Source: Pseudomonas extremorientalis (GTDB taxonomy: Bacteria; Pseudomonadota; Gammaproteobacteria; Pseudomonadales; Pseudomonadaceae). Taken from it: a DNA stretch of 64,000 bases. The translations under genes were made by a program, and so were the position numbers. Each line of letters opens with the position of its first letter. Position 1 is the stretch's first letter. Below the pieces are notes generated by a model. It did not search any database, had not been told where the DNA came from, and saw only the letters and a list, made by a program, of their open reading frames with translations. This document shows, one piece after another, positions 19,037-28,411 of the stretch. The DNA lies in assembly GCF_001870465.1 (NCBI RefSeq), contig NZ_MDGK01000015.1, forward strand, positions 372,001-436,000. Direction: 5' to 3'.

Positions 19037-19067
19037 AGCCTGTTCCCTCACGTAGAAGGAACAGGCT
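19037..19067 (+). promoter_or_regulatory. 10-bp hairpin in nlpD-rpoS gap
   Basis: AGCCTGTTCC and GGAACAGGCT form a perfect 10-bp stem around an 11-base loop. It starts 11 bases after nlpD and ends about 65 bases before rpoS. No T-tract follows. It is either a partial terminator for nlpD or part of the structured rpoS leader. Confidence 0.45.
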
Positions 19068-19132
19068 CCAGCGTTGCCAAGGATAAAGGCGCCGCTTGAG
19101 CTTGAGGTCGAACTCACCAAAGGACTATAACA

Positions 19133-20137
19133 ATGGCTCTCAGTAAAGAAGCGCCGGAGTTTGACATCGACGATGAGGTTCTCCTGATGGAGACCGGTAT
19201 CGCTACGGAATCGATGTCGAATGAGGGACCTGCTGTACCTTCAGTTCGCACCAAATCCAAGAACTCCACCGCGTTAAAGCAACACAAGTACATCGACTAC
19301 ACACGGGCGCTCGATGCGACCCAGCTGTATCTCAATGAAATCGGCTTTTCCCCTCTGCTGACCCCCGAAGAAGAAGTCCATTTTGCGCGTTTGTCGCAAA
19401 AGGGCGATCCGGCTGGGCGCAAGCGCATGATTGAAAGCAACCTGCGCCTGGTGGTGAAAATCGCCCGACGCTATGTCAATCGCGGGCTGTCCCTGTTGGA
19501 CCTGATCGAGGAAGGCAACCTGGGCCTGATCCGGGCGGTGGAGAAGTTCGACCCTGAGCGGGGTTTCCGCTTTTCGACCTATGCCACCTGGTGGATTCGC
19601 CAGACCATCGAACGGGCGATCATGAATCAGACCCGCACGATCCGGTTGCCGATCCATGTGGTCAAGGAGCTCAACGTCTACCTGCGGGCAGCGCGTGAGC
19701 TTACTCAAAAACTCGATCATGAACCTTCGCCCGAAGAAATCGCCAACCTGCTGGAAAAACCGGTAGGGGAGGTGAAGCGCATGCTGGGCCTCAACGAGCG
19801 TGTGTCTTCGGTCGACGTCTCGCTGGGTCCGGATTCGGATAAAACCCTGCTGGACACCCTGACCGATGATCGTCCTACGGATCCTTGCGAGCTGTTGCAG
19901 GACGATGATCTGTCCCAAAGCATTGACCAGTGGTTGTCGGAGCTCACGGACAAACAGCGCGAGGTGGTGATTCGCCGCTTCGGCCTGCGTGGCCATGAGA
20001 GCAGCACCCTGGAAGACGTAGGCCTGGAGATCGGCCTGACCCGTGAGCGGGTACGGCAGATCCAGGTAGAAGGGCTCAAGCGCTTGCGCGAGATCCTGGA
20101 GAAGAATGGCTTGTCGAGTGAGTCGTTGTTTCAGTAA
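19133..20137 (+). CDS. rpoS: RNA polymerase sigma factor RpoS (sigma-38)
   Basis: Master sigma factor of stationary phase and general stress, controlling many Pseudomonas traits such as exoproduct and stress resistance genes. 334 residues. Region 1.2 ([21 protein letters not shown]), region 2 ([20 protein letters not shown] and [16 protein letters not shown]), region 3, and region 4 helix-turn-helix ([19 protein letters not shown]) are all intact. Ribosome site AAGGACTATAACA. The gene ends next to a REPIN, with no rsmZ or fdxA following, unlike most Pseudomonas. Confidence 0.98.
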   Translation: MALSKEAPEFDIDDEVLLMETGIATESMSNEGPAVPSVRTKSKNSTALKQHKYIDYTRALDATQLYLNEIGFSPLLTPEEEVHFARLSQKGDPAGRKRMIESNLRLVVKIARRYVNRGLSLLDLIEEGNLGLIRAVEKFDPERGFRFSTYATWWIRQTIERAIMNQTRTIRLPIHVVKELNVYLRAARELTQKLDHEPSPEEIANLLEKPVGEVKRMLGLNERVSSVDVSLGPDSDKTLLDTLTDDRPTDPCELLQDDDLSQSIDQWLSELTDKQREVVIRRFGLRGHESSTLEDVGLEIGLTRERVRQIQVEGLKRLREILEKNGLSSESLFQ

Positions 20138-20157
20138 CGACCCAGCTTTAATGCTTG

Positions 20158-20250
20158 AATGTGGGAGGGGGCTTGCCCCCGATAGCGGTGACTCAGTCAA
20201 ATCTTTATTGACTGACACACCGCTATCGGGGGCAAGCCCCCTCCCACATT
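20158..20250. repeat. REPIN downstream of rpoS
   Basis: AATGTGGGAGGGGGCTTGCC...CGATAGCGGTG and the exact inverted copy CACCGCTATCG...GGCAAGCCCCC... end at ATT. The arms extend to over 30 bases and are close to identical. It sits 20 bases after rpoS, where the normal synteny of the genus stops. Confidence 0.92.
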
Positions 20251-20298
20251 GGTTTTATGCAGAGTCTTATTAGGGGGCATAGGGTCAAATCCCAGGCA

Positions 20299-20333
20299 TA
20301 AAAAAACCCCGCTTTTAAGGGCGGGGTCTTTTT
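20299..20333. terminator. Bidirectional terminator between rpoS and cold-shock gene
   Basis: ACCCCGC-TTTTAAGG-GCGGGGT stem with A-run on one side and TCTTTTT on the other. It therefore has a U-tract in both directions. It lies 17 bases past the end of the - strand cold-shock gene and would also stop rpoS transcripts. Confidence 0.85.
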
Positions 20334-20350
20334 GACTGAGTCAGTACAAG

Positions 20351-20560
20351 TTAGATAACTTGAACTTCTTCAGCTTGCATGCCTTTCTGACCGCGGGTAG
20401 CGATGAAAGAAACCTGTTGGCCTTCTTTCAGGCTTTTGAAGCCGTCGGATTGGATAGCTTTGAAGTGAACGAACAGGTCGTCACCGGATTGTGGAGTGAT
20501 GAAGCCGAAGCCTTTTTCATCGTTGAACCACTTAACGGTACCAGTTTGGCGATTAGACAT
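20351..20560 (-). CDS. Cold-shock domain protein (CspA family)
   Basis: Single-domain nucleic-acid chaperone of 69 residues that melts RNA secondary structure. RNP1 KGFGFI and RNP2 LFVHF are present, with the conserved [14 protein letters not shown] start. Ribosome site AAGGAGATACACC is strong. A long AT-richer leader upstream fits the cspA-type 5' untranslated region. Divergent from dcd. Pseudomonas genomes carry several paralogues (capA/capB, cspD), and the exact name cannot be assigned from this sequence alone. Confidence 0.95.
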   Translation of the reverse strand: MSNRQTGTVKWFNDEKGFGFITPQSGDDLFVHFKAIQSDGFKSLKEGQQVSFIATRGQKGMQAEEVQVI

Positions 20561-20949
20561 GGTGTATCTCCTTGGACAAAGTTAACTGCGACTCAGGAAA
20601 AGCCCTGGCCGAGACTGAGTGCAAAGAGCAGGAAAAATTCTTGGAGATGGTTGGATCGAAATTCAACATATCGTGTAGAGATTCTCAGTGACACAAGCAG
20701 CACAGTGGCGCCACCTTAACCCTTTTTCCGGAACGTGCCAATGGTATTTCCGAAGGTTTCTCCATTTTCGTGACTGGCGGTGGTATTTCCGGTCACCCTG
20801 CACGTCAATGCGGGTCCCGGACCCGCTGGCTGCGGCTGATAGCAGCAGGCGCGTTCATCAAGAAAAGCCGCGTGGCCTTTGAACCCCAACGCCGGCCCCG
20901 GTAAGATGCCCCACAGAATTTTTCCACCTCGCTATTCAGGACACCCGCC
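20561..20949. other. Intergenic region between divergent csp and dcd
   Basis: 389 bases without a convincing gene. The left part is likely the long leader of the cold-shock gene on the - strand, as is usual for cspA-type genes. The segment GGTATTTCCG occurs twice (about 20743 and 20782). On the right is the dcd leader. I see no REP element and no reliable promoter here. Confidence 0.5.
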
Positions 20950-21516
20950 ATGAGCATCAAATCGGACAAGTGGATTCGCCGCATGGCGCAAGAGCACGGC
21001 ATGATCGAACCGTTCGTCGAGCGCCAGATCCGTGGCCAAGGCGATGCCCCGGTGATTTCCTATGGTGTTTCCAGCTACGGCTACGATGTGCGCTGCGCCG
21101 ATGAGTTCAAGGTGTTCACCAATATCAACTCGGCGATCGTCGATCCGAAGAACTTCGACGAAAAGAGCTTCGTCGACATCAAGAGCGACGTGTGCATCAT
21201 CCCGCCCAACTCCTTCGCCCTGGCGCGCACCGTGGAGTTCTTCCGTATCCCGCGTGACGTGCTGACTATTTGCCTGGGTAAAAGCACCTACGCGCGTTGT
21301 GGCATCATCGTCAACGTGACGCCGCTTGAGCCGGAGTGGGAAGGCCACGTAACCCTCGAGTTCTCCAACACCACCACCTTGCCGGCGAAGATCTACGCCA
21401 ACGAAGGTGTGGCGCAGATGCTGTTCCTGCAGTCCGACGAGGCCTGTGAAGTGTCCTACAAAGACCGTGCCGGCAAGTACCAGGGCCAGCGCGGAGTCAC
21501 TCTCCCACGCGCTTGA
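20950..21516 (+). CDS. dcd: dCTP deaminase
   Basis: Deaminates dCTP to dUTP, which dUTPase then turns into dUMP for thymidylate synthesis. 188 residues, the normal homotrimer subunit. Signatures are [38 protein letters not shown] and the catalytic-Glu region [16 protein letters not shown]. In other Pseudomonas apbC commonly precedes dcd; here a cold-shock gene is divergent upstream and a small proline-rich gene follows. Confidence 0.97.
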   Translation: MSIKSDKWIRRMAQEHGMIEPFVERQIRGQGDAPVISYGVSSYGYDVRCADEFKVFTNINSAIVDPKNFDEKSFVDIKSDVCIIPPNSFALARTVEFFRIPRDVLTICLGKSTYARCGIIVNVTPLEPEWEGHVTLEFSNTTTLPAKIYANEGVAQMLFLQSDEACEVSYKDRAGKYQGQRGVTLPRA

Positions 21517-21624
21517 TCGAAAGGTCTTACACGCTAAGGGAATTAGTCTGCAGAAAGTGACTCTATCTAGGTGTACTGCCTCGGCGCGTGTAAAACGTGC
21601 CGGGCCACGCTTGAGGAGTACCTT

Positions 21625-21822
21625 ATGAAGCTCGACCCGCGAATCAGCGCAGAACTTGCCCGGCTTGAACCCAACCAGATTGGCGTTCTGGCCTGGTCCC
21701 TGATGGCCGACCCCGCATACGGGGGCGGCATCCCCGGCCAACCCGAGCCGGACTACCCACAACCCACCGAACCCGGTGAGCCGACCCTGCCGGACGAGCC
21801 ACCACCCGCACCTGTCGCCTGA
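21625..21822 (+). CDS. Small proline-rich protein of unknown function
   Basis: 65 residues. The ATG is preceded by TTGAGGAGTACC, a good ribosome site, so it is probably real. Residues 1-35 look globular (MKLDPRISAELARLEPNQIG, then VLAWSLMADP). The rest is a disordered, acidic Pro-rich tail (repeats of PEP/PTEP/PGEP). It has no signal peptide or membrane span. It lies between dcd and convergent pdeM. I do not recognise a function. The strong G/C third positions agree with it being coding. Confidence 0.65.
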   Translation: MKLDPRISAELARLEPNQIGVLAWSLMADPAYGGGIPGQPEPDYPQPTEPGEPTLPDEPPPAPVA

Positions 21823-21825
21823 TAC

Positions 21826-22476
21826 CTAGCGCACCGGCCACACCTCCTGATCACCGACCACATAGAGTCGGTGGTCATCGGCCTGTTCCACCGCAAAGCC
21901 ACCGGTAAACGCACCGAACGCCGGCAACAAGCTGACCCGCGTCCCGATCTGAAAGCAGGGCAACCTTAGGCTTTGCCGGCCCTTGCCGCGCAAGCGGTAC
22001 ACCGGGTGTACATGCCCCGCCAGCACGTGGTGGCTGGGGTGGGCGGCAGGTTCATGCTGCAAGGCAAAGGGGCCCATCAGCAGTGGTTCCTCAACCACTT
22101 CAATCCTCAGGTCCAGCGGTGGGTCACCGGCGCGTTTATCGTGATTGCCGCGCACCAGCGTCAGGGCCAGCGCGGGATGGCGCTCGCGCCAGGCCCGCAA
22201 GGCGCCCAGGGTGCCGCTGGCGTGAGAGCCGGGACCATGCAGGAAGTCGCCAAGAAAGATCACCTGCGCGCACCCATGCGACGCGAGCAGCCGGTCCAGC
22301 CGCTCCAGATTGGCAGTGGTGGTTCCTTGCGGCACCGGCTGCCCCAGGCTGCGGTACGCCGAGGCCTTGCCAAAGTGCGCATCGGCAATCAACAGGCACC
22401 CGCGTGCAGGCCAGTAGATCGCTTTGTCTGCCAGCAACCATAATTGCTCACCCTCGAGCGTTATCGAACAGACCAT
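21826..22476 (-). CDS. pdeM: Ligase-associated DNA damage response endonuclease PdeM (calcineurin-like)
   Basis: Metallophosphoesterase of the ligase-associated DNA repair set. The fold motifs are all visible: DAHFGK, GDFLHG, GNHDKR and GHVHP. ATG at 22476 gives 216 residues and overlaps the stop of the upstream helicase by one base (TGATG). A TTG one codon earlier is a less likely start. The coupling shows that helicase and PdeM are made together. Family name follows the standard ligase-associated annotation; the physiological substrate is not established from sequence. Confidence 0.9.
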   Translation of the reverse strand: MVCSITLEGEQLWLLADKAIYWPARGCLLIADAHFGKASAYRSLGQPVPQGTTTANLERLDRLLASHGCAQVIFLGDFLHGPGSHASGTLGALRAWRERHPALALTLVRGNHDKRAGDPPLDLRIEVVEEPLLMGPFALQHEPAAHPSHHVLAGHVHPVYRLRGKGRQSLRLPCFQIGTRVSLLPAFGAFTGGFAVEQADDHRLYVVGDQEVWPVR

Positions 22477-24956
22477 CAACGCTTCCCGTTATCCGCGACT
22501 TTTTCCAGGTCCTTGACCATCCTTGCAATACGCTCCGAGAGTTTTTCCGAACTCATGCTTTCGCGCATCCGCTCGACCAGCAGCGGAAAGGCCAGGGGAG
22601 TCGGCCGTTCGATCCGGTGCAGGTCCAGCTTCAACGCCGACAGATGACGCAACGTCACTTCCAGCCGACGAATATCCAACTCATCGCGCAGGACTTCTTC
22701 CCCAGCCTGAGCCAGCAACAGGTTCTGCGGGTCGTACTGTTTGAACACCTCGAAGAACAGACCGCTGGACGCCTGCACCTGCCGCGTACTTTTCGGCGCA
22801 CCGGGGTAGCCGGCGAACACCAGCCCGGCGATGCGTGCGATCTCGCGAAAGCGGCGCAGCGCCAGCTCCCCGGCATTCAGGCTGGCGGCCACATCTTCCA
22901 GCAGGTTCTCAGGACTCAGCAGCGCGTCATTCAACAACACCGGCCAATCCACAGGCGTGGCGCTCAGCAACTCCAGCCCGTAGTCATTCACGGCAATCGA
23001 AAACGTCACCGCCTGCCCCTGGCTCACCCGCCACGCCAACAGACTCGCCAGCCCCAGGTGCACCTGGCGCCCGGCGAACGGATAAAGAAACAGGTGCCAG
23101 CCTTCCCGCGATTTCAGCGCTTCGGCCAGCAGATGCTCGCGTGTGGGCAGGCCCGACCAACGTAACTGCGTCTGTAACAACGGTTGCACCGCTTGCATTT
23201 CCGGCCCCTTGAAATGCCCGTGCGCCGCCGCATCAAAGCGCTCCACCACCGCCTGGGCCAGCTCGTTGGAAAGTGGCATGCGCCCGCCATTCCAGCGCGG
23301 CACGGCGGCTTTTTTGGCGGTGCTGCGGCGCACGTAGGCGGTCATGTTTTCCACGCGCACCAGCTCCAGCAGACGCCCGGCGAACAGGAAACCATCCCCG
23401 GGCTTGAGCCGCGCAATAAAACCTTCTTCGACACTGCCCAGGTTCTTGCCGCCCCCGCCCTTGCTCCAGTATTTCAAATGGATGCTCGCGTCACTGACGA
23501 TGGTGCCCACGCTCATGCGGTGACGGCGCGCCAGACGGGCATCGGGGACACGCCAGACGCCCTGTTCGTCCGGCTCCACGCGACGGTAATCCGGATAGGC
23601 CGTCAGCGACAGGCCGCCATGGCGCACAAACCCCAGGGCCCATGCCCAGTCTGCGTCCGTGAGGTCACGGTACGCCCAGGCCCCGCGCACTTCCGCCAGC
23701 AGCTCATCTGGCGTGAAGCCACCGCCCAGCGCCATGCTCACCAAATGTTGTACGAGTACATCCAACGGTTTGTGCGGCGATTCCCGCGCTTCGATGCGCC
23801 GCTGGGCAATCGCATCCTGGGCCGCCGCCGCTTCCACCAGTTCCAGGCTGTGGGTCGGCACCAGCGTCACCCGCGAGGGCCGCCCCGGCGCGTGCCCCGA
23901 GCGCCCGGCGCGTTGCATCAGGCGTGCGACGCCTTTGGCCGAGCCGATCTGCAGCACCCGTTCCACCGGCAGGAAGTCCACCCCCAGGTCCAGGCTGGAG
24001 GTGCACACCACGGCCTTGAGCTGGCCATCCTTCAACGCCCGTTCCACCCAGTCGCGGGTTTCCCGAGACAGCGAGCCATGGTGCAAGGCAATCACCCCAG
24101 CCCAGTCGGGCCGGGCGTCCAGTAACGCCTGGTACCAGATTTCCGACTGGGCCCGGGTATTGGTAAACACCAGGCAACTGCTGCTGCTTTCGACCTCGGC
24201 CACTACCTGGGGCAACATCTTCAAGCCGATATGCCCGGCCCAGGGAAAGCGCTCGGCGACCGGCGGCAGCAAGGTGTCGACCTTTAACTCTTTGGCCGTT
24301 TGCCCCTGTACATTGATCCCGTCGCCTTGCGGGACTAACACCTCCAAGGCATGGGATTGGTTACCCAAGGTCGCCGAAATGCCCCACACCATCAGTTCCG
24401 GATGCCAGCGCCGCAGCCGCGCCAGTGCCAATTGCAACTGCACGCCGCGCTTGTTGCCGATCAATTCATGCCATTCATCCACGATCACCATGCGCAGGTG
24501 CGCCAGGCTCACCTGGCTGTCGGCGCGGGCCAGCATCAGGGTCAGGCTTTCCGGGGTGGTCACCAGCGCGGTCGGCTGGCGACGGGTCTGGCGAGCGCGC
24601 TCGCTGCTGCTGGTGTCGCCGGTGCGCAGGCCGATGCTCCAGGGAATCTGCAAGGCTGCAAGCGGTGCTTCGAGGGCGCGGGCGGTGTCGGCCGCCAGGG
24701 CACGCATGGGCGTGATCCACAGCACCGTCAGCGGTTCAGCGGGTGGTTTACGTTTACCCACAACAGGCGGGCGAGTGATGGCAAAGCGATTGAGCGCCGC
24801 AAACCACAGCGCGTAGGTCTTGCCGGCGCCGGTGCTGGCATGCAGCAACCCCGACCGGCCGCCCTTGACCGCCGCCCACACCTCTTTCTGAAAAGCGAAC
24901 GGCTTCCAGCCTTTGGCGGCAAACCACTGTTTGGCGAAGTCGATGGGTTTTGCCAT
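22476..24956 (-). CDS. Ligase-associated DNA damage response DEXH-box helicase (Lhr-like)
   Basis: SF2 helicase of the Lhr family, usually encoded together with an ATP-dependent ligase, an exonuclease and PdeM. Motif I is STGAGKT, the DEXH box is [11 protein letters not shown], and motif VI is [11 protein letters not shown]. The C-terminal part has the winged-helix and Lhr-like domains. The start [17 protein letters not shown] gives 826 residues; the open frame runs 174 codons further upstream through the ABC gene, but those residues are an antiframe artefact. Here it stands behind a transporter operon instead of directly behind the ligase. Confidence 0.93.
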   Translation of the reverse strand: MAKPIDFAKQWFAAKGWKPFAFQKEVWAAVKGGRSGLLHASTGAGKTYALWFAALNRFAITRPPVVGKRKPPAEPLTVLWITPMRALAADTARALEAPLAALQIPWSIGLRTGDTSSSERARQTRRQPTALVTTPESLTLMLARADSQVSLAHLRMVIVDEWHELIGNKRGVQLQLALARLRRWHPELMVWGISATLGNQSHALEVLVPQGDGINVQGQTAKELKVDTLLPPVAERFPWAGHIGLKMLPQVVAEVESSSSCLVFTNTRAQSEIWYQALLDARPDWAGVIALHHGSLSRETRDWVERALKDGQLKAVVCTSSLDLGVDFLPVERVLQIGSAKGVARLMQRAGRSGHAPGRPSRVTLVPTHSLELVEAAAAQDAIAQRRIEARESPHKPLDVLVQHLVSMALGGGFTPDELLAEVRGAWAYRDLTDADWAWALGFVRHGGLSLTAYPDYRRVEPDEQGVWRVPDARLARRHRMSVGTIVSDASIHLKYWSKGGGGKNLGSVEEGFIARLKPGDGFLFAGRLLELVRVENMTAYVRRSTAKKAAVPRWNGGRMPLSNELAQAVVERFDAAAHGHFKGPEMQAVQPLLQTQLRWSGLPTREHLLAEALKSREGWHLFLYPFAGRQVHLGLASLLAWRVSQGQAVTFSIAVNDYGLELLSATPVDWPVLLNDALLSPENLLEDVAASLNAGELALRRFREIARIAGLVFAGYPGAPKSTRQVQASSGLFFEVFKQYDPQNLLLAQAGEEVLRDELDIRRLEVTLRHLSALKLDLHRIERPTPLAFPLLVERMRESMSSEKLSERIARMVKDLEKVADNGKR

Positions 24957-24968
24957 GGGGCGGCGGAA

Positions 24969-25001
24969 CTCTGGAAGGTCTATTTCACAGACCTTCCAGA
25001 G
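24969..25001. terminator. Perfect 13-bp palindrome between aotP-like gene and helicase
   Basis: CTCTGGAAGGTCT-ATTTCAC-AGACCTTCCAGAG, a 13-bp perfect stem with a 7-base loop, within the 56 bases between the ABC ATPase stop and the helicase start. It has no U-tract on the - strand. It could be a transcript-stabilising hairpin or a Rho-dependent boundary between operon and helicase. Confidence 0.5.
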
Positions 25002-25012
25002 CGCGCAAAGGT

Positions 25013-25777
25013 TTACTTCAAATTGCCACTCAGGAACTGCTGCAAACGCTCGCTCTTCGGATTGCCCAGCACGTCCTCCGGCGCGCCTTGCTCTTCCACC
25101 AGGCCCATGTGCAGGAACAGCACCTGGCTCGACACCTTGCGCGCAAAGCTCATCTCGTGGGTCACCATGATCATGGTGCGACCTTCCTCGGCCAGGCCCT
25201 GGATCACCTTCAACACTTCGCCCACCAGCTCCGGGTCGAGGGCCGAGGTGGGCTCGTCGAACAGCATCACCTCCGGCTCCATCGCCAGGGCGCGGGCGAT
25301 GGCGACGCGTTGCTGCTGGCCGCCGGACAGGAACGCCGGGTATTGATCGGCCACGCGTGCCGGCAGGCCGACCTTGTCGAGGTAGCGACGGGCACGGTCT
25401 TCGGCGTCCTTCTTGCTGCAACCCAGCACCCGGCGCGGAGCCATGGTGATGTTTTCCAGCACGCTCATGTGGCTCCACAGGTTGAAGTGCTGGAACACCA
25501 TGGCCAGGCGCGTACGCAGGCGCTGCAATTCGGCGTCATCGGCCACGCGCATGCCGTGGCGGTCGCTGACCATGCGGATCGGCTGGCCGTCGAGGGTCAT
25601 CGCGCCGTCGTTGGGGGTTTCCAGGAAGTTGATGCAGCGCAAAAAAGTGCTCTTGCCCGAGCCACTGGCGCCGATCAGGCTGATCACGTCACCGGTCCTG
25701 GCCTTGAGCGACACACCTTTGAGCACCTCATTGTCGCCATAGCTTTTATGCAGGCCTTCAACGGTCAATTTGTACAT
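25013..25777 (-). CDS. aotP: Basic amino acid ABC transporter ATP-binding protein (AotP/HisP type)
   Basis: ATPase of a polar/basic amino acid importer. 254 residues. Walker [10 protein letters not shown], signature [15 protein letters not shown] and Walker [15 protein letters not shown] are present. The N-terminal [26 protein letters not shown] is typical of HisP/AotP. Last gene of the five-gene set. The aot operon of P. aeruginosa (aotJQMOP) ends with the regulator argR; no argR follows here. The symbol is given by operon likeness; it could be a paralogue. Confidence 0.82.
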   Translation of the reverse strand: MYKLTVEGLHKSYGDNEVLKGVSLKARTGDVISLIGASGSGKSTFLRCINFLETPNDGAMTLDGQPIRMVSDRHGMRVADDAELQRLRTRLAMVFQHFNLWSHMSVLENITMAPRRVLGCSKKDAEDRARRYLDKVGLPARVADQYPAFLSGGQQQRVAIARALAMEPEVMLFDEPTSALDPELVGEVLKVIQGLAEEGRTMIMVTHEMSFARKVSSQVLFLHMGLVEEQGAPEDVLGNPKSERLQQFLSGNLK

Positions 25778-25790
25778 GGGGCGTGCATCC

Positions 25791-26909
25791 TCAAGGCGAA
25801 AGTAGGTAGCCGCTGCGGTAGGCCTCTAAGCCTGCGACATGGCCGATGACCATCCCGGCAGTGGCCATGCGGCGCAGCGAACGGGCGTAAAGCAGGCCGG
25901 CCTTCTGGCAGTGCACGGGCGTTACGCGGTCGGTAATGGGGTCGATGATTTCGGCGATCAGTTGCCCGGCTTCCAGGTATTCACCGGGCAGGGCGCTGAA
26001 CACCAGCAGGCCGCCCACCGGCGTCGCCACTGGTTCAACGCCGGCCAGTGGCGTGGCGGGGTAGGGCAGGTCCGGCAGCGGTGCGACATCGCCAGCAATG
26101 GCACCGAAGTGAATCAGGTAATCGATGATCGCCTGGCAGTCGAGCGCCGCCAGGCCATGGTTGACGTCGCCTTGCCCGCGCAGCTCGACGGTCACCGAAA
26201 AGCTGCCCATGGGGATCGGGAAGCGCTCGCCGAAGCGTTGCTGTAACTGCCACCACACCAGGGTGAAGCACTCGTCGAAGGATTGCCCGCCGGAGTCGGT
26301 GGCGAGCAGATTCGCCTCCGAGCCGATATAGCGCGCCAAGGGTTCCACCTGCGGCCAGGCCTCGGGCGTGGTGTACAGGTGCGCCACGGCTTCGAAGTCG
26401 CAATGCAGGTCCAGCACCATATCGGCGTCGCAGGCCAGGCGTTGCAGTACCAGGCGCTGGGACTGCAGTTGGGTGTCGGCGCTTTGCTCTGCGAGGGCGG
26501 TGGACAGCGCGCTGCGGATCCGTTCGACGTTGTGCCGGGGATCATCCCCGAGTAACTCCTCGACCTGGTCACCCACCGCTTCACCGAGGTCGACAAACCG
26601 GCGATTGAAGTTCTGCCCGCTTTCCAGTTCGTAGCGGCCCAGCGGGATGTCCATCAACACCTGTTCCAGGCCGACCGGGTTGGCGATGGGCACCAGCACG
26701 ATTTCACTGCGCAGGCGACCGGCGGCGGCCAATTTCGCCAACTGCACCTTGAGGTGCCAGGCCACCAGCATGCCCGGCAGTTCATCGGCATGCAGCGATG
26801 ACTGGATGTAAATCTTGCCCTCGGCCTGCTCCGGGCCGAAGTGAAAACTGTGAATCTGCCGCGCCGTGCCGGGCACGGGCGCGATCAACTCATGAATCTG
26901 ATGCCGCAT
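25791..26909 (-). CDS. aotO: Succinylglutamate desuccinylase/aspartoacylase-family protein (AotO type)
   Basis: 372 residues, M14-like zinc hydrolase fold of the AstE/AspA family. Candidate zinc ligands are His40 and Glu43 in SSLHADELPG and the His in MVLDLHCDFEA. It lies inside the transporter operon, 13 bases before the ATPase gene and 9 bases after the permease gene. The place and family match aotO of P. aeruginosa aotJQMOP, whose function is not known. A role in trimming an acylated or amide-linked amino acid before or after uptake is a guess. It is not AstE itself, which belongs to the ast catabolic operon. Confidence 0.8.
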   Translation of the reverse strand: MRHQIHELIAPVPGTARQIHSFHFGPEQAEGKIYIQSSLHADELPGMLVAWHLKVQLAKLAAAGRLRSEIVLVPIANPVGLEQVLMDIPLGRYELESGQNFNRRFVDLGEAVGDQVEELLGDDPRHNVERIRSALSTALAEQSADTQLQSQRLVLQRLACDADMVLDLHCDFEAVAHLYTTPEAWPQVEPLARYIGSEANLLATDSGGQSFDECFTLVWWQLQQRFGERFPIPMGSFSVTVELRGQGDVNHGLAALDCQAIIDYLIHFGAIAGDVAPLPDLPYPATPLAGVEPVATPVGGLLVFSALPGEYLEAGQLIAEIIDPITDRVTPVHCQKAGLLYARSLRRMATAGMVIGHVAGLEAYRSGYLLSP

Positions 26910-26918
26910 GAACGCTCC

Positions 26919-27629
26919 TTAATGGCTCGGCCCGAGAAAGGCCAGCCAACGGCGCTCCGCCAGACGAAACAGACCGACCAGGGCAAAGGTCACGGTCAGG
27001 TAGATCAGCGCAGCGATACCGAATGATTGAAAGGTCATGAAGGTGGCCGAGTTGGCATCCCGCGCCACTTTGAGGATGTCTGGAATCGTTGCGGTGAAGG
27101 CCACCGTGGTCGAGTGCAGCATCAAAATCACTTCATTACTGTAGTAGGGCAGCGAGCGACGCAACGCCGACGGCATGATCACGTAGGCATAGAGCTTCCA
27201 GCCGCTGAGGCCGTAGGCTTTGGCCGCCTCGACTTCGCCATGGGCCATGCTGCGGATCGCCCCGGCGAAAATCTCCGTGGTGTAGGCGCAGGTGTTGAGG
27301 GCGAAGGCCAGGATGGTGCAGTTCATCGCGTCGCGAAAGAACGCATCCAGCAACGGTTGTTCGCGCACGGCGGCGAGGCTGTAGATGCCGGTGTAGCAGA
27401 TCAGCAACTGGATATAGAGCGGCGTGCCCCGGAACAGGTAGGTATAGAACTGCACCGGCCAGCGAATCAGGCGCTTGCGCGACACGCGGGCAATGGACAG
27501 CGGGATTGACACCAGGAAGCCGATGACCAGGGCGGCGCTGAGCAACCACATCGTCATGGCCAGGCCGGTGATGTGCTGGCCGTCGCTATAAAGGAAAGGG
27601 CGCCAGTATTCCTGCAAGAGTTCGATCAT
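26919..27629 (-). CDS. aotM: Amino acid ABC transporter permease (AotM/HisM type)
   Basis: 236 residues with about five membrane spans and the HisM-family cytoplasmic loop EVEAAKAYGLSGWKLY that contacts the ATPase. The start overlaps the stop of the partner permease by 4 bases (ATGA), so the two subunits are translationally coupled. With AotQ it forms the heterodimeric channel of the importer. Confidence 0.85.
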   Translation of the reverse strand: MIELLQEYWRPFLYSDGQHITGLAMTMWLLSAALVIGFLVSIPLSIARVSRKRLIRWPVQFYTYLFRGTPLYIQLLICYTGIYSLAAVREQPLLDAFFRDAMNCTILAFALNTCAYTTEIFAGAIRSMAHGEVEAAKAYGLSGWKLYAYVIMPSALRRSLPYYSNEVILMLHSTTVAFTATIPDILKVARDANSATFMTFQSFGIAALIYLTVTFALVGLFRLAERRWLAFLGPSH

Positions 27630-28354
27630 CGCACGGCCTCCCGGGCGCCAGCGGAGTAGCGACGTTCAAGGCGGCGCAAGACGAAGTTGGACGCGCTGGT
27701 GATCAACAGGTAGATCAACGCGGCGAGGACCAGGAAGTAGAACAGTTGGTAGGTGCTCTTGCCGGCATCCTGGGCGGCCTTGACCAGGTCGGCCAGGCCG
27801 ATGATCGACACCAGGGCCGTGGCCTTGAGCATCACCATCCAGTTATTGCCGATACCCGGCAGGGCAAAACGCATCATTTGCGGGAAGGTCACGTAGCGAA
27901 ACCGCTGCCCGCGCTTGAGCCCATAGGCGGTAGCGGCTTCCAGCTGGCCACGGGGCACCGCGAGGATCGCGCCGCGAAAAGTCTCGGTGAAATACGCCCC
28001 GTAGATAAAGCCCAGGGTGATCACCCCGGCGCTGAACGGGTCGATCTCGATGTATTCCCATTCCATGAAGTCGGTCAGGCCGGTAAGCCAGGTTTGCAGG
28101 CTGTAGAAAATCAGCAGCATCAGCACCAGGTCGGGCACGCCGCGAATCAGGGTGGTGTAGAGCTGGGCGGGGATGCGCAGGAAGGGCAGGCTGGAAAGTT
28201 TGGCGCTGGCGCCGAGCAGGCCCAGCACCACGCTGACGGCCAGGGACAGCACCGACAACTTGATGGTCATCCAGGTGCCTTGCAGCAACAGCGGGCCGAA
28301 ACCCTTCAGGCTGAGCGCGCTCAACCCGAGGGTTTGCAACAGTTCTTCGAACAT
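27626..28354 (-). CDS. aotQ: Amino acid ABC transporter permease (AotQ/HisQ type)
   Basis: 242 residues, hydrophobic, with the HisQ-type EAA loop (LEAATAYGLKRGQRFRY). The N-terminal span includes GTWMTIKLSVLSLAVSVV. It comes second in the operon. A terminator-like hairpin lies between it and the binding-protein gene upstream, which would lower permease expression relative to the binding protein. Confidence 0.85.
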   Translation of the reverse strand: MFEELLQTLGLSALSLKGFGPLLLQGTWMTIKLSVLSLAVSVVLGLLGASAKLSSLPFLRIPAQLYTTLIRGVPDLVLMLLIFYSLQTWLTGLTDFMEWEYIEIDPFSAGVITLGFIYGAYFTETFRGAILAVPRGQLEAATAYGLKRGQRFRYVTFPQMMRFALPGIGNNWMVMLKATALVSIIGLADLVKAAQDAGKSTYQLFYFLVLAALIYLLITSASNFVLRRLERRYSAGAREAVR

Positions 28355-28373
28355 AAATCAGGACCTATGGCGA

Positions 28374-28404
28374 TAAAAAAGCGCCCCTCCCAGGGAAGGG
28401 CGCT
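28374..28404 (-). terminator. Intercistronic terminator/attenuator after the binding-protein gene
   Basis: On the - strand: AGCGCCC-TTCCCTGG-GAGGGGCGCT followed by TTTTTTAT. It lies between the binding-protein stop and the permease start. Such partial terminators set a high ratio of periplasmic binding protein to membrane subunits. Confidence 0.75.
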
Positions 28405-28411
28405 CCAGGCA

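Noticed and set aside
20138..20350. rsmZ small RNA after rpoS
   Set aside because: No series of exposed GGA hairpin loops is present; only a REPIN and a terminator are seen.
22083..23165. + strand open frame opposite pdeM and helicase
   Set aside because: Crosses the border of two - strand genes and is Arg/Gln-rich without domains.
24957..25478. N-terminal extension of the helicase into the ABC ATPase gene
   Set aside because: The extra 174 residues are antiframe sequence of aotP; the family start is [11 protein letters not shown].
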